From: Variovorax paradoxus | GTDB lineage: Bacteria > Pseudomonadota > Gammaproteobacteria > Burkholderiales > Burkholderiaceae_C | Reading direction: 5' to 3' | Length of the DNA stretch: 64,000 nt | NCBI GenBank assembly: GCA_016806145.1 | Contig: CP063166.1 | Location: 6,324,001-6,388,000, forward strand | Part shown: positions 25,441-32,969 of the stretch, in pieces | Numbering within the stretch: the first letter of the stretch is position 1 | How the letters are laid out: every line of letters starts with the position of its first letter | Made by a program: the position numbers and the translations under genes | The notes under the pieces: model-generated | The model's database searches: none | Seen by the model: only the letters and a program-made list of their open reading frames with translations | Told to the model about the DNA's origin: nothing

Positions 25441-26244
25441 TCAGTGGAATTCCGTCAGGCTGCCGAAGCCCGGGAACTGGTCTTTGATGCCCATCCTGCG
25501 CAGCGCCGACCAATAGATCACCGGGCCCGAGGCGAAGACCGGCTTCCTGAGCCACTTCTCGGCATCGTTGGCCACGCGCGCATAGGCCAGGTTGGTGCCC
25601 AGCTGCAGGATCGCGTCGGGCTTGGCGGCCTCGCAGCGCAGGGTGGCCTCGGCGAGCTGCTCGTAGGTCTGCGAGGCGACGTGGATGATGCTCTTGCACT
25701 TGAGCCCCTCGACGTGCACCACCTCGAAGCCGCGCGACGTGAAATAGCTGATGGCGTTGGTCTCGATCACCGGGTAGTAGGGCGTGAGCAGCGCGATGCG
25801 CTTCGCGCCGCAGAGCTTGAAGGCCTGCTCGGCCGACTGCGCGCCCATGGTCACCGGCACGCCCGAGAGCTTCTCGAGGTGCTCGAGCAGCGCGAAGCTG
25901 CCCTTCTCGCCGCCCATGTAGCTCTGCGAGGACATGCCGAGCACGAGGTGGTCGATCAGCGCTTCCTTGAGGCGGCGCACCGAGTCGTCGAGGTTGGCCG
26001 TGACGTTGCGCATGATCACCGACCAGTCCTCGTCCTGCGCGATCTTCTGGTTCGGCACGTAGTAGCGGTCGATGGCGTTGATCACGCCGCGCGGGCGCAT
26101 GTCCATCATCTCGTTCTCGACGTTCACGTTCGGTCCCGGCGTCATCACGCCGATCACGCCGCGCGGGCCGAGGGCGTTGGTGTAGCGGTCGGTGTCGTGG
26201 GTCGAGCCTGCGATTTCGACGATGCCTTGCTGGAATGCATTCAT
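25441..26244 (-). CDS. Asp/Glu racemase / arylmalonate decarboxylase-fold protein lacking catalytic cysteine
   Basis: 267 residues. It resembles the family of maleate isomerase, arylmalonate decarboxylase and Asp/Glu racemases: RGVIGVMTPGPNVNVENEM at the start, ALLTPYYPVIETNAI in the middle, VFASGPVIYWSALRR at the end. In those enzymes cysteine(s) act near residues 74-82 and 188-200. Here the matching places read LGMSSQSYMGG (around residues 102-112) and AILQLGTNLAY (211-221), both without cysteine. It may use another chemistry, for example serine- or water-assisted, or serve as a binding protein. It is divergent from a GntR regulator and leads an operon with two receptors. Confidence 0.72.
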   Translation of the reverse strand: MNAFQQGIVEIAGSTHDTDRYTNALGPRGVIGVMTPGPNVNVENEMMDMRPRGVINAIDRYYVPNQKIAQDEDWSVIMRNVTANLDDSVRRLKEALIDHLVLGMSSQSYMGGEKGSFALLEHLEKLSGVPVTMGAQSAEQAFKLCGAKRIALLTPYYPVIETNAISYFTSRGFEVVHVEGLKCKSIIHVASQTYEQLAEATLRCEAAKPDAILQLGTNLAYARVANDAEKWLRKPVFASGPVIYWSALRRMGIKDQFPGFGSLTEFH

Positions 26245-26415
26245 AAATTGCCTTTTGAAGCTGGATTGGGGGAGTTTCGGGGGTTCAAGTGCTGCAAATG
26301 AATGCGTTCAATGTAGCGGAGGCCAGCCGACTCGGTCAACACTTTGAATTCAAATACTCGGAATTTCTCGCCTCCGAGGGCTTCAACCGGCCATTTCATC
26401 GAAAAATGAATTCAT
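26233..26415. promoter_or_regulatory. Divergent promoter region with repeated GAAT-type palindromes (candidate GntR sites)
   Basis: Four dyads lie in or at the edge of the intergenic region: GAATGCATTC (26233-26242, touching the racemase-fold start), GAATGCGTTC (26300-26309, imperfect), TTTGAATTCAAA (26343-26354) and ATGAATTCAT (26406-26415, 8 bp before the GntR start). Two of them overlap the two start regions, as expected for a repressor of both genes. Assignment to the GntR protein is inference. Confidence 0.5.
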
Positions 26416-26423
26416 AATTGCCC

Positions 26424-27119
26424 ATGGCCAAAGAATTCGTTCACAACGACCTGCTCGGAAACCTGCGCGAGGTGTTCGTGCAGGGCGAGTTCCCGCCGGG
26501 CAGCAAGGTGCCCGAAGCCCTGCTGTGCGAGCGCTTCGGCATCTCGCGCACGCCGCTGCGCGAGGCGCTCAAGGTGCTGGCCGCCGAGGGCCACGTCGAG
26601 CTGCTGCCCAACCGCGGCGCGCGCGTGCGCGAGCTGTCGCTCGAGGAGGTGGAGGGGCTGTTCGCGGTGGCCGGCGCGCTCGAGGCGCTGGCCGGCGAGC
26701 AGGCGGCCGCGCGCGTCACCGACGCGCAGCTCGCGGAGATCACCGCGCTGCACGAGCGCATGCGCGGTGCCTTCGCCGCGCGCGACATGGCGAGCTACTA
26801 CGCGCTGAACCGCGGCATCCACGAGACCATCGTGCAGGCCACGCGCAACCCGGTGCTGCTCGACCAGTACGCGCTGATCAACGCGCGCATCCGGCGCATC
26901 CGCTTCAACTCGCCGATGACGCCCGAGATCTGGTCGCGCGCGATGGCGGAACACGAGGGCATGCTGAACGCGCTGGCGCGGCGCGACGCGGCCTCGCTGT
27001 CGGGCATCCTCAAGACCCACCTGAAGCACAAGTGCGAGGCGATCCTCGAGGGGATGAAGGCCACGGCCGATGCGGCCGCGGCGCAGGCCACGGGCTCGCA
27101 GCGGCGCAAGGCGGGCTGA
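26424..27119 (+). CDS. GntR-family regulator with FCD effector domain
   Basis: 231 residues from ATG 26424. The N-terminal winged helix-turn-helix includes ALLCERFGISRTPLREALKV (about residues 33-52), the GntR signature. The helical C-terminal FCD domain has YYALNRGIHETIVQATRN with metal/ligand-binding residues and a late histidine in ILKTHLKHKCEAI. It is divergent from the racemase-fold/Bug/TRAP-receptor operon and most likely represses it until an organic acid binds. Confidence 0.9.
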   Translation: MAKEFVHNDLLGNLREVFVQGEFPPGSKVPEALLCERFGISRTPLREALKVLAAEGHVELLPNRGARVRELSLEEVEGLFAVAGALEALAGEQAAARVTDAQLAEITALHERMRGAFAARDMASYYALNRGIHETIVQATRNPVLLDQYALINARIRRIRFNSPMTPEIWSRAMAEHEGMLNALARRDAASLSGILKTHLKHKCEAILEGMKATADAAAAQATGSQRRKAG

Positions 27120-27394
27120 GCGGGGCGCTACGGTCATTCCATCCAGGGCATCGCGAGACGCACAGGAAAAGGTCTCGCGATCTCGGGTCAGGCGGCCGAT
27201 TCACGACGACGAGTTCGACTCATTGCTCCTATCGAGTGCCCAGCGCGAAGACTCGATACGCAATTCCATCTATTTCGATTCGCATCCCTGAGACCTCAGT
27301 GGATATTTTTCGAGTCTTGATTTCACACCACCGAGGGCACAAACTGCGTCGGCCAATGGGAATTGTTCTCATTGGGAAATCAAGGGGGTTTGCA

Positions 27395-28099
27395 ATGAAA
27401 TTATTAAAGATTCTTGCTGTATTTTTTGCCTTCTCAGGGATTTCGGCCAATTCTCAGGCCGCCTGCTTTTCATCTCTCGACGGGCCTTGCGGTCCCTGCA
27501 TCGCCGGCGAACCTTCCGCGCGCAGGGATGGCCGAATCGCATGTTTTACTTGCGGAGGGGTTTGCATCCTGGTTCGGATGGCGACCGATCAAGTGATGCA
27601 GAACCCACGCCTCGACCCCTCCACGACGCGAACCGAGGGTGAGGTGGCCTATGTCGAATACAAGGAAAAAACAAGGATCGACCAAGGAATGCCATTCACT
27701 GATCGAAGCCACATTTATGCAATTGGCCAAGTCAACCCTCACGCCGCAATTGTCGTGGCCAACTTTCTTCCCGAATTTTCCAGGGAAACCCCTTTCATCA
27801 AAGGCGAAGCCTATTTCAACAGGATAGCGCTCGCCGGCGCGGTACACGCCTACCTCGAGCGAGACGTCGCCGACGAGAAATGGGATCAGGTTTCTCGACC
27901 CACGGCCGAGGGACAGTACGCGAAGACGGATTGGCGCGTTGAAAAAGATTCATCGGGAAGAATCAAAAACCTGCGAATCAAGACCTATCTCCAGGATAAA
28001 GCAGGAGCCACATTTGGCAGCATTTATCCCGACATCGTCATCGACGTGACGCCAGACAAGCCCTACAGGCTGGTTCGATGGAAGAGCGAACAGCAATGA
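27395..28099 (+). CDS. Exported protein of unknown function with cysteine-rich N-terminus
   Basis: 234 residues, with AAGGGGG as ribosome-binding site. The signal peptide LLKILAVFFAFSGISANSQA is followed by a six-cysteine stretch: CFSSLDGPCGPC at the mature start, then CFTCGGVC. The rest is a soluble domain with a repeated Tyr/Lys-rich pattern (YVEYKEKTRID, FIKGEAYFNRI). I do not recognise the family. Base composition is lower in GC and codon use is more mixed than in the flanking genes, and the ATG of the next gene overlaps the stop. This looks like an acquired two-gene unit. Confidence 0.7.
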   Translation: MKLLKILAVFFAFSGISANSQAACFSSLDGPCGPCIAGEPSARRDGRIACFTCGGVCILVRMATDQVMQNPRLDPSTTRTEGEVAYVEYKEKTRIDQGMPFTDRSHIYAIGQVNPHAAIVVANFLPEFSRETPFIKGEAYFNRIALAGAVHAYLERDVADEKWDQVSRPTAEGQYAKTDWRVEKDSSGRIKNLRIKTYLQDKAGATFGSIYPDIVIDVTPDKPYRLVRWKSEQQ

Positions 28100-28608
28100 T
28101 CCGGCGAACTATTTTGGGTGTCTTGGGAGTTGCGGCCTTTTCAAGGCCCTCGATTTCCTCAATATCGCAACCATACGAGGGCGCAAGAGAAGTGGCGCAG
28201 AGATATTCAACCCACTTCATGAGACGCGACATTTCAACGATGGATGCTTCAATGAATCCAGTTTTTCGAGAGCTTCTAGCCGCAAAGGGATTGACCGGGC
28301 GCGAGTACCTCGAACGGCGCGACTCGGTCTATTTTTCGGAAGAAACCACCACCATTTCGGAAGACATCAGAGAAGTCGAATTGCTGGCATCCCCGAATTT
28401 GATCATCGCAATCGCTCCTCGAATTCGCCACATCGATTACGGGGTGCACGTTTCCGAAAGAAAAGGCATTTACCTGCTGATGAGCGAAGACGGCGCTCGA
28501 CGATGGACCGTGTACGACAACGATTGCTCGCACGACGCCTTCCTGGAGCTGCTGCGCCCCGACGTTGACTGGGCTCCCGTGGTGACGAAGTACACGGAGC
28601 TTCCGTAG
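28096..28608 (+). CDS. Small exported or membrane-bound protein of unknown function
   Basis: 170 residues from the ATG that overlaps the stop of the preceding gene as ATGA. A start 18 bp upstream (28078) is possible but would overlap more. The N-terminus RRTILGVLGVAAFSRPSISS resembles a signal peptide. The remainder, with RYSTHFMRRDISTMDASMNP and GIYLLMSEDGARRWTVYDND, is suggestive of a small alpha+beta (NTF2-like) domain, but this is weak. It is AT-richer than the neighbourhood, like its partner. The coupling suggests both work together, for example as protein and binding partner. Confidence 0.65.
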   Translation: MIRRTILGVLGVAAFSRPSISSISQPYEGAREVAQRYSTHFMRRDISTMDASMNPVFRELLAAKGLTGREYLERRDSVYFSEETTTISEDIREVELLASPNLIIAIAPRIRHIDYGVHVSERKGIYLLMSEDGARRWTVYDNDCSHDAFLELLRPDVDWAPVVTKYTELP

Positions 28609-28681
28609 ACGGTCGCGCCTTTCAGGCTGGGCACTTTCCGAGTTCGGCGTCCTTGGGACCCGCTTGCTCGCGGAGAACGCA

Positions 28682-28707
28682 TCCCCGGGGACCGCGGTCC
28701 CCGGGGA
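28682..28707. repeat. 26-bp perfect palindrome
   Basis: The sequence is a perfect inverted repeat made of two copies of TCCCCGGGGA, each itself palindromic, around CCGCGG. It lies 74 bp after the small exported gene and 77 bp before the dehydrogenase E1 gene. There is no T-tract, so a cruciform or protein-binding role is more likely than a standard terminator. A -10-like TACGAT follows at 28739-28744. Confidence 0.6.
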
Positions 28708-28783
28708 AAGCCCCCTGCCCCCAGTCCGTCACGCTTGATACGATTTTTCCGCAAACGCCCATTCCACAGGCGTCGGAGACAAG

Positions 28784-29806
28784 ATGGACCTGGACATCCC
28801 CAGCGGCGCCGCCGAGGCGCTGTACCGCACCATGGTGCGCATCCGCGCGTTCGAGAACGCGGCCGAGACGGCCAGCCAGGGCGGCGTGAGCGCCTATGGG
28901 CAGCAGGCCGGCGGCGCGGCCAAGGTGCGCGGGCCGCTGCACCTGTCGACCGGGCAGGAGGCGGTGCCGGCCGGCGTCTGCGCGCACCTGCGCACGAGCG
29001 ACTACCTCACGTCCACCCACCGCGGCCACGGCCACACGCTGGCCAAGGGCGCCGACCTCGCACGCATGATGTGCGAGCTGTTCGGCAAGGCCACGGGCTT
29101 CAACGGCGGCAAGGGCGGCTCGATGCACATCGCCGATTTCTCGGTCGGCATGCTGGGCGCCAACGGCGTGGTGGCGGCCGGGCTGCCGATCGCGGTGGGC
29201 GCGGCGCATGCGCAGAAGGTGCTGGGCCAGGGCGACGCGCTCACGGTCTGCTTCTTCGGCGACGGCGCGATCAACCGCGGCCCCTTCCTCGAGGCGCTGA
29301 ACTGGGCCCGCGTGTACGAGCTGCCGGTGCTGTTCGTCTGCGAGGACAACCGCTGGAGCGCGACCACCGCGAGCGGCCCGATGACCGCGGGCGAAGGTGC
29401 CTCGGCGCGTGCCGAAGCGCTGGGCATCGCGGCCACGCAGGTCGACGGCAACGACGTGTTCGCGGTGCACGCGGCCGCGGCGCGGCTGGTGGCCGAGGTG
29501 CGCGGCGGCGGCGGACCGCGGCTGCTGCATGCGCTGACCTACCGCGTGAAGGGCCACGTGTCGGTCGACCTCGCGGCCTACCGCGATCCGGCCGAGCTGG
29601 CGGCGGCGCTCGAGACCGATCCGCTGGCCCGCGCGCGCGGCCGGCTGCTGGAAGCCGGGCTCGAGGCGGCGGCGCTCGACGCGATCGAGAACGCGGCCAC
29701 GGCCGAGGTCGAAGCCGCCCTGGCCACCGCCGACGCGGCGCCCTGGCCCGAGGCCGGCGCGGCCTTCACCGACGTGCAGACCACGGGAGCCGGGCAATGG
29801 CACTGA
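28784..29806 (+). CDS. Thiamine diphosphate-dependent dehydrogenase E1 alpha subunit (acetoin/pyruvate type)
   Basis: 340 residues, with CGGAGAC before ATG. The thiamine diphosphate motif runs from GDGAINRGPFLEALNWA to CEDN; LSTGQEAVPAGVCAHL and HRGHGHTLAKGAD are E1-alpha hallmarks. It decarboxylates a 2-oxoacid or cleaves acetoin together with the beta subunit encoded next, whose start lies 10 bp inside this gene. No E2 or E3 gene follows, so a partner must be encoded elsewhere. The acetoin type is favoured by size, but pyruvate-like substrates cannot be excluded. Confidence 0.87.
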   Translation: MDLDIPSGAAEALYRTMVRIRAFENAAETASQGGVSAYGQQAGGAAKVRGPLHLSTGQEAVPAGVCAHLRTSDYLTSTHRGHGHTLAKGADLARMMCELFGKATGFNGGKGGSMHIADFSVGMLGANGVVAAGLPIAVGAAHAQKVLGQGDALTVCFFGDGAINRGPFLEALNWARVYELPVLFVCEDNRWSATTASGPMTAGEGASARAEALGIAATQVDGNDVFAVHAAAARLVAEVRGGGGPRLLHALTYRVKGHVSVDLAAYRDPAELAAALETDPLARARGRLLEAGLEAAALDAIENAATAEVEAALATADAAPWPEAGAAFTDVQTTGAGQWH

Positions 29807-30777
29807 ATGCAGCGAACACCGTGGAAGAACTCAGCTATGCCGAAGCCGCCGTGCGCGCCATCGCGCGCGAGATGGAAGCCGATGCGCGCGTGGTCGTGCT
29901 CGGCGAGGACGTGGGCCGCGGCGGCATCTTCGGCCAGTACAAGGGGCTGCAGCAGCGCTTCGGCGAGCGGCGCGTGATCGACACGCCGATCAGCGAGGCC
30001 GCGATCATGGGCGCGGGCGTGGGCATGGCGCTCGCGGGTCTGCGGCCGGTGGTCGAGATGCGCGTGGTCGACTTCGCGCTGTGCGGCATGGACGAGCTGG
30101 TGAACCAGGCCGCCAAGAACCGCTTCATGTTCGGTGGCCAGGGCCGCGTGCCGCTGGTGGCGCGCATGCCGGGCGGCATCTGGGACGCCTCGGCGGCGCA
30201 GCATTCGCAGTCGCTCGAGGCCTGGTTCGCGCACCTGCCGGGCGTGGTGGTGGTGAGCCCGTCGACGCCGCAGGACAACCATTCGCTGCTGCGCGCGGCG
30301 CTGCAGTGCGGCGACCCGGTGGTCTACATCGAGCACAAGACGCTGTGGGGCGCGCGCGGCCCGGTCGACGAGACGCTGGCGGTGCCGCTGGGCAAGGCGG
30401 CGCGCCTGCGTCAGGGCGACGCGCTCACGCTCGTGAGCTGGAGCCGGCAGGCGCAGGTCTGCGCCGAGGCCTGCGAGCGGCTCGCGGCCGAGGGCATCGC
30501 GGTCGACCTGATCGACCTGCGCACGCTCTGGCCCTGGGACCGCGAGACGGTGTTCGAATCGTGCGCGCGCACCGGCCGGCTGCTGGTGGCGCACGAGGCG
30601 GTGCAGGCCGCGGGCTTCGGCGCCGAGATCGCGGCCAGCGCGGCCGAGGCCACCGGCTGCCGCATCGCGCGGCTCGGCGCGCCGCGCATCCCGGTCGGCT
30701 ATGCGCCGGTGCTCGAGGCGCAGTCGCGCGTGGGCGTGGACGCCATCGTCGCGGCGGCGAAGAAGCTGGCGGGCTGA
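29797..30777 (+). CDS. Thiamine diphosphate-dependent dehydrogenase E1 beta subunit
   Basis: 326 residues; ATG 29797 lies inside the end of the alpha gene (10-bp overlap), so synthesis is coupled. E1-beta features: LGEDVGRGGIFGQYKGLQ, DTPISEAAIMGAGVGMALAG, and the C-terminal transketolase-like domain with LIDLRTLWPWDRETV. It forms the alpha2beta2 E1 complex with the preceding product and supplies part of the cofactor site. A MarR-type gene follows 18 bp later in the same direction. Confidence 0.9.
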   Translation: MALNAANTVEELSYAEAAVRAIAREMEADARVVVLGEDVGRGGIFGQYKGLQQRFGERRVIDTPISEAAIMGAGVGMALAGLRPVVEMRVVDFALCGMDELVNQAAKNRFMFGGQGRVPLVARMPGGIWDASAAQHSQSLEAWFAHLPGVVVVSPSTPQDNHSLLRAALQCGDPVVYIEHKTLWGARGPVDETLAVPLGKAARLRQGDALTLVSWSRQAQVCAEACERLAAEGIAVDLIDLRTLWPWDRETVFESCARTGRLLVAHEAVQAAGFGAEIAASAAEATGCRIARLGAPRIPVGYAPVLEAQSRVGVDAIVAAAKKLAG

Positions 30778-30795
30778 CACGCGCCCCGCGCACCG

Positions 30796-31305
30796 ATGGA
30801 CCCGCTGTTCTTCAAGCTGGTGCGCGTGGTCAACCTCACGGCGCGGCCCTTCCACGAACGCGTGGGCCGCGAGCACCAGCTCACGCTCAACGAGTGGCGC
30901 ACGATGGCGGTGCTGGGCGCGCAGCCCGGGCTCACCGCCTCGCAGGTGGCCGACCAGACCGGCCTCGACAAGATGGCGGTGAGCCGCGCGCTGGCCGGCC
31001 TCAAGCGCCACCGGCGCGTGCAATGCCGCGAGGATCCGACAGACCAGCGCAGGAGCCGGCTGCACCTCACGGCCGCTGGCAAGGCGCTGCACGCAACGGT
31101 GAGCGAACTGGGCCGCGAGCGCGAGGCCGCGCTGTTCGCGGGCGTGAGCGCCGACGAGCTCGCGCGGCTGGGCACCACGCTCGACCGGCTGATCGCCTCG
31201 GTGGGCGGCGATGCCGAAATTCAGGCCCAGGCTCATGCGCCGGCGGTCGCGCGCAGCCGCTCGAGCACCGGCAGCAGCTCCGAGGGATCGGGCCGCTGCG
31301 TGTAG
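30796..31305 (+). CDS. MarR-family transcriptional regulator
   Basis: 169 residues. The winged helix-turn-helix has LTASQVADQTGLDKMAVSRA (about residues 46-65) and the wing CREDPTDQRRSRLHLT. It starts 18 bp after the E1 beta gene and probably regulates that operon. The last 24 codons overlap the end of the convergent peroxiredoxin-like gene. The low-complexity Ser/Arg tail is encoded only in that overlap, so the functional protein likely ends near residue 145. Confidence 0.85.
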   Translation: MDPLFFKLVRVVNLTARPFHERVGREHQLTLNEWRTMAVLGAQPGLTASQVADQTGLDKMAVSRALAGLKRHRRVQCREDPTDQRRSRLHLTAAGKALHATVSELGREREAALFAGVSADELARLGTTLDRLIASVGGDAEIQAQAHAPAVARSRSSTGSSSEGSGRCV

Positions 31306-31913
31306 TCGGGATTGACCTCGGCATAGACGATGGTGCCGTCGCGCGCGATCACGTAGCGCGCCGGCATCGGCAGGGTCCAGCTCGGCTCGCCATTGACCAC
31401 CGCGAGGTCGTTCCTGAACACGTCGCGGTAGAGGTCCCGCAGGTAGCCCGGAAGCTCGAAGCGCAGGCCGAAGGCGGCGGCCACGGCATTGCCGGTGTCC
31501 GACAGGATCGGAAAGGCGAGCTTGTTGTCGCGCGCCGACTTGCGGCTGTTCGAGGGCGTCTGCGGCGACACCGCCACCAGTTGCGCGCCGAGCGCCTGCA
31601 GGCCCGGCAGCGCTTCCTGCAGCGCCTGCAGGTCCAGGTTGCAGTACGGGCACCAGACGCCGCGGTAGAAGGTCAGCACCAGCGGGCCGCGGGCCAGCAG
31701 CTCCTGCGACGACCAGGCGCGGCCGTCGGCGTCGTGCAGCGTGAAGGCCGGGGCGCGATCGCCGGCGCGCAGCGCGCGGTCGGCGGCGCCCGAGGCGATC
31801 AGCTCGTCGGTGGCGCGGTGCATGGGTTCGTGGATGAAGGCGGGCGCGTTCCACGGCGGGCCGCCGGCTTCGAAGTTGGCGCGGAAGGCGGCGAGTTTCT
31901 CGGGCAGTGACAT
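31233..31913 (-). CDS. Peroxiredoxin-like (AhpC/TSA) family protein
   Basis: 226 residues, no signal peptide. The thioredoxin-fold core has LTFYRGVWCPYCNLDLQAL, with a WCPYC redox pair, and VSPQTPSNSRKSARDNKLAF downstream. The first about 50 residues form a helical extension. Family members reduce peroxides or act as thiol-disulphide enzymes. It is convergent with the MarR gene (73-bp overlap of coding ends) and divergent from a LysR gene at 32049, which may control it. Confidence 0.85.
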   Translation of the reverse strand: MSLPEKLAAFRANFEAGGPPWNAPAFIHEPMHRATDELIASGAADRALRAGDRAPAFTLHDADGRAWSSQELLARGPLVLTFYRGVWCPYCNLDLQALQEALPGLQALGAQLVAVSPQTPSNSRKSARDNKLAFPILSDTGNAVAAAFGLRFELPGYLRDLYRDVFRNDLAVVNGEPSWTLPMPARYVIARDGTIVYAEVNPDYTQRPDPSELLPVLERLRATAGA

Positions 31914-32048
31914 GGCGATTTCTCCAGGGTGGTTTGCGGGGGTTGGGGCACCGGCGGTGCCGTGCCGTCACTGTCTTTGATTCGCCGATCGGCCGGTAGC
32001 CGGCGCGCACGACTAAGATCCATTCGCCATGCAAATCAATCAGGAACG

Positions 32049-32948
32049 ATGAGCGACCGGCTGCTCGCCCTGCGGCTGTTCACGCGCGTCGCGCACGCGG
32101 GCAGCTTCTCGCGCGCGGGGCGCGAGTTCGGGCTCTCGCAGCCCTCGGCCTCGCGCGTGATCGCGACGCTCGAGAAGGAGGTCGGCGCGGCGCTGCTGAC
32201 GCGCACCACGCGCGCCGTGACGCTGACCGAGGCCGGCGCCGACTACCTCGCGCGCATCGAGCCGATCCTGGCCGCGCTCGAGGAGGCCGACCATGCGGCG
32301 CGCGGCACCGGCGAGTTGCGCGGCGTGCTGCGCGTGGCGCTGTCCTCGAGCTTCGCGGTGCGCGAGGCGATCCCCGCGCTGCCGCCGTTCACGGCGCGGC
32401 ATCCGGCGCTGCGCATCAAGCTGCTGATGCACGACCAGCTGCAGGACCTGGTGAGCGAGGGCGCGGACCTCGCGTTCCGCTTCGGCGCGCTGCCCGATTC
32501 CAGCGCCACCGCGCGCAGCCTGGGCCTGTTCGAGACCCTGCTGGTGGCCGCGCCCGGCTACCTGCACCGCGCCGGCACGCCGGCGCTGCCGGCCGACCTC
32601 GCGGCGCACGCGGTGGTGGCCGGCCCGAGCGGCGGTGCGTCATGGTCCTTCGAGCGCGGCGGCCGCCAGGTGTCGGTGCGCATCGCGGGCGCGCTGCTCA
32701 GCAGCACGATGAACGAGGGCTCGATCGCCGCGGCCGTGGCGGGCCTGGGCATCACGCACACCAGCGAGCTGGGCTGCGGCGCCGAGCTGGCGAGCGGCGC
32801 GCTGGTGCGGGTGCTCGCGGACTGGCGCATGGCGCCGGTGGAGCTGCATGCGGTGTTTCCGGCCGGGCGCGCCGCGAAGCCGTCGGCGCGCGCGCTGGCC
32901 GAGCACGTGGCCGCGGCGCTGGCGGCGCGGGCGGTGCCCGGCCGCTGA
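32049..32948 (+). CDS. LysR-family transcriptional regulator
   Basis: 299 residues from ATG 32049, which follows AGGAACG. The helix-turn-helix carries SFSRAGREFGLSQPSASRVI (about residues 21-40). The effector domain shows the usual LysR pattern (GELRGVLRVALSSSFAVREA). It is of the subgroup related to small divergent regulators of oxidoreductase genes. Divergent from the peroxiredoxin-like gene by 135 bp; that gene is the likely target. Confidence 0.9.
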   Translation: MSDRLLALRLFTRVAHAGSFSRAGREFGLSQPSASRVIATLEKEVGAALLTRTTRAVTLTEAGADYLARIEPILAALEEADHAARGTGELRGVLRVALSSSFAVREAIPALPPFTARHPALRIKLLMHDQLQDLVSEGADLAFRFGALPDSSATARSLGLFETLLVAAPGYLHRAGTPALPADLAAHAVVAGPSGGASWSFERGGRQVSVRIAGALLSSTMNEGSIAAAVAGLGITHTSELGCGAELASGALVRVLADWRMAPVELHAVFPAGRAAKPSARALAEHVAAALAARAVPGR

Positions 32949-32969
32949 ACCGCGCGCTGAATCGCGCGC

